From positions 2,418,001 through 2,482,000 of the forward strand of contig CM031560.1 of the NCBI GenBank assembly GCA_018466975.1: 64,000 bases of DNA. Reading direction: 5' to 3'. This stretch comes from Sparassis latifolia (Eukaryota; Basidiomycota; Agaricomycetes; Polyporales; Sparassidaceae). How positions within the stretch are numbered: position 1 is the stretch's first letter; every line of letters begins with the position of its first letter. The translations under genes were made by a program, and so were the position numbers. Of the stretch, positions 34,518 through 44,600 are shown piece after piece. The notes beneath the pieces were generated by a model that saw only the letters and a program-made list of their open reading frames with translations, was not told where the DNA came from and did no database searches.

Positions 34518-37500
34518 TTATGACTGTCCCCGGGTCGCTGAGCGGCTATCATCATTAGGCAACTCGCCTCTTTGCCTCTTCCTTGGTCTGCGCTCAATAT
34601 CCATGTCAGTGTCAGATGTCTCACTCTTATCCACATCCTCTGGTTCCACCTCCATGTCAGTTGTCAGACTGGGTCCCACATTTTGGACTTGTACTGATTG
34701 CGCTGTCTTCACTGCCTTGTTTCTTGCTCGTGTTGCAGCTGCTTTTGCCCTGGTTTCGGATCGCTTCTTGTCTCTGTCCACCCAGAGAACTGTTGCCAGC
34801 TCAGCATGCCATTTCACACGGTCATCAACAAGTGCCTGTGGAGCAGTCAATGTCCGGGGGAGGCAGCGCCGCAGGAGATGACTATTGTGTAGTGCATGGG
34901 TATTGATGACGAAGTGATTGTCATCATTGTGAAATATTGTGCATGCAACTCGTCCAGTGAGCTCTCTTTCCTGAAGGATGGGACGTGATGCAGTTATTTG
35001 ACAGGCACATGTACAACAATCATGTTGCACATTCAGTATAAACTGAATGGCCTATGCTGTTCTATTAGAGTGACTCCATTGATACAACTGCATATAACTC
35101 ACTTTGGATGGAACAACATGATATGTTTTATGAGTAGGTGAAGGTCGCCGCAAAATTGGCATACCTAGAGTGGAATGCAGTGAGTTACCTACAAGGAAGG
35201 TATCCAATATGACTATGGAAGATGCTAATGCATCTGAGACAGCATTGACAGTTAGAATCTCTGCTATACGTCCAATTATATTTGCTTGATTTTCCTGACA
35301 TAAAGCAGTTAGTTAGGTATATTGAGCTGGACTGACTGAACAATGTACTTCTGATATTACAACCACCCATGCACCAACCTTACAAACATCCCCAGATTGA
35401 GCAACAACATGTATGGCATCACTCCATATGGAATCTGGGGTTAGGCCTAGTTCTGCATAGTTGTCTGCCATAAAAGCAAGAGTTTCTGAGATATGACAAG
35501 TCTTGCGCTTTTGCTGTGGATATATTTTGACCGATCCTGCAATAAAGGGCTTGTCGGGTGTCCAACCCAAATGATGCTGGATGATTGTTTGTCGTTTGAG
35601 CAATGATCGTACATCCTTGCCAGCTTGAACATGTAGATGATCTTGCAGCCAATATCCGCCACTGAGAATATGCTTAACACGATCTATATCAGCCAGTTTG
35701 TGAGCAATATCACGACTTGGGGCCTGGTGATTGCTCAAGACTGAGCACATGCGGAAGATCGCATTGAAACATTCAAAGATTTCTGTTGAAAATCGCACTG
35801 CAGGGCCAAATCGCCGTATGTCGGCCAGAATGTGTTTTAGAACATGAAGCTTGCCTTTCACAAGGATTCGGGCAGGATCAAGATCATCAAATGCATCCAA
35901 TGCATTATCAATCAAGATTTTTAGATCATCCTATAAAATGTAGAATATTTAGTATTGAATAATATGATCAAACAGATAATATTCACCAGATATTGTGCCA
36001 TATTATCGATCTCTGGTATCCATAATACTGCACCAAGCTCACCCATTGCCTTCATAACCTTGAATTGTGAAGGGGATGCAATATCATGCACATGAAATGT
36101 TGCAGTCTGCATAATTGTCTTGAAGTGCTTGCCAATAAGACCATTGCGATACTGTATGATATAAGAGGCGCGTATTGGTGGAATATTGAGTCCTTGAATA
36201 TCTGTTGCCTGAAGTCGGAGTGTAAACAGATCCTGATTGGCTTCTGTCCATGATGTGTGAAGAGAATGCCAATAATACTTCACAAGGCCCAGTAATATGG
36301 TGTGAAGAAGCTCTACTGGAGTATCCTGGGTTGGATCAAGAGCTAAAATATATGTTAGTCTAATTACTAAACAGCTAACTTTGTGAAACTTACTTGAAAT
36401 TGTTAGAAGAATATTAAATGGTTGAGCAGTCTCTGTTTTGAGCCATTCCGCAAGCTGATCAGCAATTGATTCAGATGAACGACCTGGTTCTGATGCTTTA
36501 ATCTCGCGGGCCTTTTGAATAAGTTGTTCAATCCAATGTTGTGCAATCTTGTCTTTCACCCCTGATGCAGTTTGATGATCTGCAACCTTCTGTGCAACGC
36601 CAAAGGCGGCAAGTCTAAGTTGCTCAAGTATTGCTTCTTTGGTCTGTGTTGCATTTCGCAGTTCACCAGGCTACAAAGTTAAAACATTAGCCACATATAT
36701 ATCTCATTCAAATGATGCTTACTTCATGTAATGCATGATACCCTTCATCTGATTCTTGAACCTCATATGGACCTCCTACCTTACATCGTCGGCATTTGCA
36801 GTTAGCATTCATACCAATATGAGATGCTTCTTCGGCCTGCTGGGGATTATCTGCAGGCAAATCAGGCACAATTAACCTGACTCGTGTATGGCGATTGGTT
36901 GCAGCATTAAAACATCGAATTGGCTTTTTGTGTGTTTCTCTATAAGGCGACATATTAGTTTATAACTATTGCAAGTATAAATAAACATACTGTATAAGTG
37001 GCATGATTGCTTCAAATTGCTCTGGTGCAGAAGCATGCGGTGATGTAGATACAAACTTGACAAAATATTCCTGCTGAAGCAGTCGACCCGGCAAGTTTGA
37101 ATTGACCATATAAACATTGACATGTTTTTGGTATTGTTTGGAGCGAGCACCTGAAACATCGTCTGCCCACAATGGAATAAAAATGGTTACCAAGTCCTCA
37201 TCATCTGCAAGTTTACAGAGAGGATTGGGCATATTGCTTGCATACTGCTTGAATGGCTCTATAAAATATGTAACTTAGTAGTGCTAATAGACTAATATTA
37301 AGAGAAACTGACCCTCAAATACAATGGAAGCTTTTTCAAGAAGATCATAATAATTGTAGCAAAATTGTGAGAGTTGAATACTAACAAGCTCTGATGCTTC
37401 TTCAACATGCAGCTTCTAAATATGGCAAAAAAAATTGGTTAGTTACAGTTATTACAAATTATATTAACTCACATTATTATTCATTCTCTGTACTAAATGA

Positions 37501-38831
37501 CAATCTCCATAAAGCTCTCCATGTCGTCGCATCCAGATAATAGGAATCACAAGCTGACCATTTTGAAGTTCATTAAGTTCATTAACATAGAACTGCTTGG
37601 ACCCTGATGCCGAACGTGCAGCAGGAGTAAGTAGATCAAGAGGAACTTCTTTCCAACGTTCTGCCTGCCATGTTTCTGAAATTGGACCATCTGTAACCTC
37701 TGGCCAAATATTAATATATGGTGCCACTTGTGGATTTGCGAAGTCCTGCATGCCATCAATAAATGTGAGAGAATATTTAAGAGAAGTGTGACTTACCATG
37801 TGTATTATGTCACGAGGATCATTCACATAAAAGTGATTGCCAAGAGATGACTTTTGTGGAGAGGTGGTAACCCCACATAAAGTGCGTAGTTGATTTTGCA
37901 TCTGACGAAAACCTTTGAAGGAAGGAACATTCTTAGCTCCAACTTCTCTCATAATCCATAAAATCATCTTGAGCTGACTGCTAGACAAACGCAGTCTCGG
38001 CAAATTGTCTAAAACATCGAGTAAAAACATCTATCATTCAAGTCAAAATGTTAAAATTACTACAAGGATTAAAATAAATATACGCACAGTTTTGTTTCCA
38101 TATGGAGCAAAGTCGTGATCTACAGGCACTCCTGTAAAGTGTTCGTGCATGTCATCTTCATCTCCTTCTTCACCATTCAGGCCTTATAATGCAAAGAATT
38201 AAGTAATGTCTCAATGCAAACCTGACTGTTCAACTTACCCAAGTTTTGAAATTCCTGAACTACATTTGAGACTGTTGCATCCTCCCCAATGCTATCAAAT
38301 TCCTCCTCTTGCACCTGTAATGCAAGCTGCTCGCATTCCTGGCGTAATAATTCCTGATGTCTGGAATGAGCATTCATCTCAACTCCAGGATAGAATCTGG
38401 CCAGCTCTTCATCAGTGAAGATGGGCTCGCTGTCCAAAGAAATCCCATTGATATCTTCATGTTCATGAGATATGGTCATAGCAATGGATCCAGGTGATGT
38501 TTTTAGATATGATGCTGCATCTTGAAGTCTCGATGTTCCTGCCTGCAAGTATGGACGTTCAAGATCCCGTTGATCACGTTCAGCTCGTGCTTGCCTCTCA
38601 TTCTGATGTGCCACATTGCCTGCATGAGAGGGTGAAGCCAGATGTCCTCTGAGAGACTTCCGACCTATCCAGTTTCCAAAACCGGAGGGATCACTCTCCT
38701 TGCAAATTCGACAGCGGACCTTTTTCGTTGCAGGGTCCTCATCAATATCTGTAAACTCGTGAGAATGTGAATACATGTACTAAGTGATTGCACTCACAGT
38801 CGGGCAAATCCTGTGCTTTTCGTCCACGCAT
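34518..38831 (-). mobile_element. KDZ-superfamily (Plavaka-like) DNA transposase gene
   Basis: A multi-exon minus-strand gene starts at ATG 38831 (MRGRKAQDLPD) and splices into a zinc-finger-like segment with CRIC and SPSH metal ligands. Central exons include DPTQDTPVELLHTILLGLVK, then RASYIIQYRNGLIGKHFKTI and FGPAVRFSTEIFECFNAIF, then RMCSVLSNHQAPSRDIA and HILSGGYW. The C-terminus (NTHALHNSHLLRRCLPRTLT) ends in a basic RRPRKRQR stretch before the stop at 34518. This order is typical of the basidiomycete KDZ transposases as I recall them (Kyakuja-Dileera-Zisupton, RNase H fold). The DNA is clearly more AT-rich than the flanking genes, which suits a mobile origin. Frames stay open, with tidy GT..AG introns, so it may be intact. 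Terminal repeats were not found. Confidence 0.75.
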
Positions 38832-39061
38832 AGCAGAGTTCAGATAAAGTGCTGGAGATCGAAAGAATGTATATGTTCAGTGTCGATGTTGTTGAACTGC
38901 CTGAATGTGGCGGTGTCACGACATTGTCACACTCTTGTTGTGACTGCACACGCTTGGCGCTTAGTTCTGTGACTTTCAACAGCGCCATGGCCACTTCAAT
39001 ATTTAAGGGCTCAATGCGGGATCCCTTTGCTCACTCGAACTTCTGTCTGTCCTTGCATCTT

Positions 39062-40430
39062 ATGGCAAATATCCCCATTGATCCTGTCCTCTTGCGCGAG
39101 GAAGCTTCTGTGAATCCACCTTCTGTTCTCGACCTTATCACCGAGATCCAGGCAAACAACTCAACCGCACCGGCCACCCCACCCAGTCATGCATCATCTC
39201 CCAACCCAGAAGAGGAAGATCAAGCACAAGAACATCTCTCCAAAGACCAGCCACATGGTACGCGTCGGACTCATGAGGAATATGAGGGTGAAAACACACG
39301 TTACGGTGAACGTCTCGATGCTGTTGAATTTGGGCAGCGTTTGAAGCGACTGCGAAACCTCACTCCTCACTCGGAGTCAGAGCTTGCACGTTTTGCAGAG
39401 GTATCATCACATTCTTCTCCTTCGCATAAGCCATTATAACGTGATTCCTGCCAGTCTCCACACCTCCTCCAACACACAATGTATACCTACGGTTTGCTGC
39501 TGGAATGCCGTGACTACCTTCAGAAACTGTCTCGGGACAGTGAGTACAAGATCCCCGATACATTGCGGGTGAGTCACCTATATTCAATGGCCGAGAGACT
39601 TTCGTCATTCATTTGCTGTTTGCTCATAGGCCACTTTGACGGACTACGCGCACACATACATCCTCTCTCCAACCATTGAGTCCTATCGCAAGGCTTCAAA
39701 TCCTGGCAACATCTTAGTGAGTTGTCATTAATTTTGCCATGTTGCGATCTCACTGCTGTCCACAGGCTGCGATGCGGCACCTCAATATTGCACAAATTCC
39801 TCCTGAACAGGAGACCGGTCGGTGTGCCGTTATTCGTACAGTCATCGCGAAGGGTCTCACGGAGTGGCGGAACCACGTGAAAACTCAGGTGCGTCATTGT
39901 TGTCGCCTTCAACGGTGTCGGCCACCACATGGTGCACTGATTGAATTCTAGATTTCCATCTCCATCGACGCCAAATCCACCATTCGTAACCTTGCCGCGC
40001 TTGCCCATGCATGCATCAAGACTTGCAGCGCGCGTCCGACCGTTGCGATGTACATCCGCCTCGCGTATATCGTGAGTCACAATAATTTTATACCTCCGCT
40101 CTCATTTACTCTTGTAATCCTATAGCGGCTCATTTTCGTGAAGTTTTCGGGGCTCAAGGAGGACGCATTCTGGAACAAGGTTGATTCGTCTATGAAGGAG
40201 ATCCGTGAGCAGTACAGGACATCCGGAGCAATCTACGAGTGAGTACCATCATCCCACACTTGTGTTCTCACTCAACTTGCATGAATAGTGCGTACCAGGT
40301 GGTCTACAGGAATGACAAGCTCACTTATGGTGAGCCCGACAACGCCATGTACCCGATCGCTCTTGCTACCTCCATTCCCGCGTTCATAAACGACCTGAAT
40401 GCTGCTTCGAACAGCCGAGGGAATGAGTGA
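39062..40430 (+). CDS. Multi-exon protein of unknown function, head to head with the transposase
   Basis: At least seven exons join cleanly (39062-39400, 39455-39568, 39630-39716, then exons near 39769-39888, 39952-40071, 40126-40238 and from 40288 to the stop at 40430). The reading includes LDLITEIQANN, a Pro/Glu-rich linker, YGERLDAVEFGQRLKRLRNL, DYAHTYILSPTIESYRKASN, TEWRNHVKTQISISID and YRNDKLTYGEPDNAMYPIAL. I do not recognise the family. The start ATG at 39062 is the best candidate; one at 38987 is also in frame. The starts of this gene and the transposase gene are only about 230 bp apart. It may be a host gene or a passenger of the element. Confidence 0.7.
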
Positions 40431-41335
40431 TTGGTGCCGGGGTTTCAGAGGGCACGCGAGCCGGATATTATAGCTGATTGAACTGTACAATATCTTGAAT
40501 ATCATTGCATGGTGACAACCTTGCGACACATGGGAGATCCGGCTGGATGCAATGACAGAGAATTGACCGCGGCATCACCAACAAGCATCCTGACATACCT
40601 TGAGTTACAATCCAGCTAATGTTCGTGTAAGGCAACATATGGTATTCACGAAATAATTACGACAGCTCGAACAGTACTCGAAGACAAGGTAGCTACAATA
40701 ACCTGACAATCGGCTGATGAGCTTGGTGCCAACATCGGACTGACTGCTGCTGCGGAGCCTGCTTCGTGACATCACATAACCTTGCAGAAGTCTATCCTCT
40801 CGAGCTCAACTCGAGCTACTCGTCAATTGACAATCATTAATTTGGAGTTTGGAAGCTTGCGACGACATCTCTTACTCGATAATTGACACTGGCTTCTCGA
40901 TCCCTCGGATAGACCGGCGGCAACGTCACACCAATACCCTCAAGTTTCCGAGGTGTAGCACAACACTCCCAATCATGAAGGTAAAGGAGTGGAGACATGT
41001 TCTCGCTCTAATCATGTCACTGTTAGAAAGCATCTGTACAATGAGCGTCCGAGACACACCTTGACTCCCCTGCGGTTAGCAGTGTCACCAAGAACAACAA
41101 CTAGTTCCTTGGGTTTTAATTCATGGAGTACGTCGTATCATCTGTTAAGAAACGATCCATCGATATAAAAATCCTCTTCGGAAGACTCGGAATATAGCAT
41201 CATGTATTCTGCGAGACGGTAGGAAGTGAAGCATGCAATAGGATAGGGGTCAACCTGCGCCGAGTCCGAGGCGGAGATGGCACCCTTTCAAGGTCCGCGC
41301 ATAACTAAGTTCTAACCACTCCTCGACGCACGAGA
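40431..41335. other. Intergenic DNA left of the retrotransposon
   Basis: No gene or repeat stands out apart from a CTCGAGCTCAACTCGAG near-palindrome at about 40797-40815. Confidence 0.5.
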
Positions 41336-41340
41336 GCGAC
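41336..41340. other. Target-site duplication, left copy
   Basis: GCGAC directly precedes the LTR start TGTGACGC. The same GCGAC follows the right LTR at 47013-47017. Confidence 0.9.
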
Positions 41341-41635
41341 TGTGACGCTGGCTACCGAATAGGGAAGGTCGCGTCACACGGAAAAGCGCACACACGAGAG
41401 TTACAGCGATAAAGGCTGACTTTCGATTTACAAGAACGCTGCCCTTTACTCTACGAGCAGCACACCTTATATACGTTGGGGGCCCCCCCCGGTAATGGAG
41501 GTCCCCAGACCGACGAAAGAGAAAATTGAGTGGTGGGAGAGGAACGCGCAATACTGAGGAGGACTCGGAACCGGCGGTAAGTGATAAGCGAGACAGGAAA
41601 GGAAATTAGTGTAAGCGCCGTTCCGCTGCGTCACA
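41341..41635 (-). repeat. 3' LTR (relative to the element)
   Basis: This 295-bp LTR begins TGTGACGC and ends GCGTCACA, an 8-bp terminal inverted repeat with TG..CA ends. On the minus strand it contains CGTATATAAGG, a likely TATA box, and it ends with the GCGTCACA box. It reads identically to the other LTR, including an 8-C run. Confidence 0.95.
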
Positions 41636-41646
41636 TACGCCCTCCA

Positions 41647-41668
41647 GGCTACCGACCGACGGTAGCCT
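41647..41668. other. Perfect hairpin at the pol stop codon
   Basis: GGCTACCG and CGGTAGCC form an 8-bp stem around the 5-nt loop ACCGA, directly after the pol stop (41667-41669). The same hairpin recurs inverted at about 46449-46469 within the duplicated segment. Confidence 0.85.
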
Positions 41669-44600
41669 AACCCTGCATGTTGTCTTCATCGTCATACTCG
41701 ATCAGCGACGGCGTCTTTTCCCGCGCGCCCTCCTGCGCCTCCGTCGCCGTGCCCGTGGAGCTTCCGCTCGCAACAGGCGGGGTCTCCATCGTCTTCTCCT
41801 TCTCCTTCTGCCTCCCCTTCTCCTTCACACGCCTCGAGCTGGTCTCCACCTTCGAGCCAACCCCAGTCTTCACCCCGCGATCAATCCCCTCAGCCGGCGC
41901 CCCAAACACACGAGGTTTCTTCGACCTGCCTTCGTCCTTGGGCTCGGCGCGCTCCTTGCGCTTGGATGCCGTGAACATCTGGCTGCGCCGGACTTGCTGC
42001 AGTGCGAGTGTGGTGACGGTCTGCACAAGCCCTTCATCGATGATGCCACCGGGCGCGAGAAAACTGAGCGCGGCAGGAAGGGCAGGAGGAGGAGGAGGAG
42101 GGGGGGGAAGAGGTGCGAGGAAATCGACGTCGATCGGCTCACCGATCACGGCGACTGATCGAGTGGTGCGGTTATACGTCGAGAACTTGTAAGCGCAGGC
42201 ACCGTCCCGGTTCCACCAGGTGCAAAACTGATCATATCCTCCAGGTATGGTAGGTGTGCTCCCTCGGGGCCCGCCACGCCGAAGGACTCTGTCGAACGCG
42301 GAGTAGAGTCGGAGCTGAGTAACCGTGAAGCGGTGGTTCGAACCAAGGCCGTCCGACAGGAAGATGTCATTATTGTCCAGCCGGGTGAGGTACGCATGCT
42401 CAGCCATAGCGAGTGCGAAAAATAGGTCGGGGTCCGAGTACAGCAGCGAGAGAGGATCGCGGTAAGAGGAAGTGGTAGTGTAAGGCCAGGGAGTACACGA
42501 GTGAGATGGTAGGACTGGTAAGTGTTCGGACTGAGGAGTGGAAGCCTTCCGCTGGGGCTTCCTGGCGCGTCTCCCGCGCCCTTTTATAGGTGCGGCCCGT
42601 CCTTCAGGCAAATCGAGACTTCCCACAAAAATCTGTGGGTCGGGCGGTGGTGGTGCCGTTCCCGGAGGTAGCAGCGAGGCGTCCTCAATGCCAAGGGCTT
42701 CTAGATAGGACTGCAGTGCGCCGAGGTGAGTGATCGACGCGTATGGCACCCATGATCGATCGCCCGACTTCCAGACAGCTTCGAAGACGGCGTCGAAACC
42801 TGCCCCGACATGGCCGACAATTTTATCAATCGCCCACTCATTGTCTCGGTCCTCCAGCTCAGCAATCTGGCTGTCGAGGCGTCCTGGGAAAAGCCGATCA
42901 TCGTTCGGCTCGTGGACTCGCAACAGCGAAGCATGAAAGACATCATGGATGCCACGCTGTTTGAGGTTTCGTGGTAAGTCCACCTGGTATGAGTTGTTCC
43001 CGTAGTCCCTCAAAATTTTGTAGGGTCCGATGTACTTGGGGAAGAACTTTCGGGCCAGCCCCTTGGGCAGGGAAATGTTCTTCGTGGAGATGTATACTAG
43101 GTCTCCCTGTGCGAATGGAGCCGGTCGGCGGCGCCGATTTGCATCTCGAGTTTGCTTGACTCGCGCGGCGATAACACTGTCATGTGCTGCCATCACCGCG
43201 GCTTTTACTCGCTGGGCATATGTTCGTACCCCTGTGTATTCATCAGCACCCGCATTCTCCCATATCATCGGGCGTGGCATGCGGCCGGTATTGAGGAAGA
43301 AGGGGGCATAACCAGTGCTATCGGATCGTGCCAGATTAATAGCAAACTCAATAGCGGGTAATTTTGACACCCAGTCCTTCTGGTTGGATGCAATGCACTG
43401 GCGAATCATTTGTGTTATTGTGCGATTCGCCCTCTCTGTAGACCCATCTGATTCCGGATGGTACGCGCTCGACATACGGAGCTCAATGCCTAGAAGGCGA
43501 TGTAGGTGGGACCAGAACTGGCTCGTGAAGAGAACATCCCGATCACTAACTATGGCTTTCGGCAACCCGTGGAGCTTGTAGACTTCAGCGAACACGAGTT
43601 CAGCGACATTCTTCGCCGTGTAAGTCGTGCGGCTGGGCACCAAGTGTACCATCGCAGTAAGCAGGTCAATGATCACCGTGATGGAGTCATAACTCGCATC
43701 GCGGTCCTTAGATTCAGGGAGTGGGCCAACGAAATCGATCCCGATCGCTTCCCATGGGTGTCCTGGTACGGGAAGGGGGTTCAGGAGGCCGTATGGCTTC
43801 TGGTTCGAAGGTTTGCTCCGCTTGCATGTCATGCAGGTGTCGCAATATTTCTGAACATCCTTTGACAAGGACTTCCACCATACATGGTCCCGCAGTAGGT
43901 TCGTGGTCTTGTATGGCCCAAGGTGAGCCAATAGTGAGTGAGCATGCGAGATGACAATCTCGCGAACACTGCGGGCACCCAGCCGAATATCTGGTATGCA
44001 TAATAGTTCCAGGTGTTTGTCCCGCATGAAGACTAATCCATCCTTCACCAGGAAGTTCTTGAATTGTTTCGGGGTTGCAAGGATGGCCCGAAAGAAGTCA
44101 TCTTCATCGTAGCGGCCTTTCAGGACCTTCGGCATGTCTATTCCATCTGTCGCTTCTGACACGTGGAGCAGGAACTGACCTTCTGACAGGCGCGGGAGAG
44201 CGTCGTTGTCTGGGGTCTTCGCGGGCGCTTTCGGCGCTCGTTCTGACATGGGAGCATAGCCGCCTGTCGCCTCGCTGGCGACTTCTTCTGGCTCGCCCTC
44301 CACCGTGTTGTCACTCAACGACGGGGAAGTGTTGGAAAATGTCTCAGGTGAGTTTGTATCACCTGTCTCGCCCTCCTGTCGTTCTGCGCGGGGCCCGTGC
44401 AGGACGACACGGCTAATGCGTTTGGAAAATTCTTTTGCAGTTTCCGCGCGGCCCGTTTCAGCGGGTGCGAGAGGTGATCGCGGACGGCGGGCACGCCGTC
44501 GTACAGGAGCATTTGCCTGTGCGGTCGCGGTTGCTGGTGCGGGTGGCTCGTCACGCACTACAGGTGGTGCCACGTCACTTGGTGCTGAACGCGCGGCCGG

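Noticed and set aside
34518..38831. Several independent small host genes on the minus strand
   Set aside because: The fragments follow the motif order of one KDZ-type transposase and are linked by short introns with proper splice sites, so one gene is the simpler reading.
41677..42192. 171-codon plus-strand frame at the 3' end of the retrotransposon
   Set aside because: Its start duplicates the pol N-terminus only because of the inverted repeat. It is antisense to pol and has no family resemblance.
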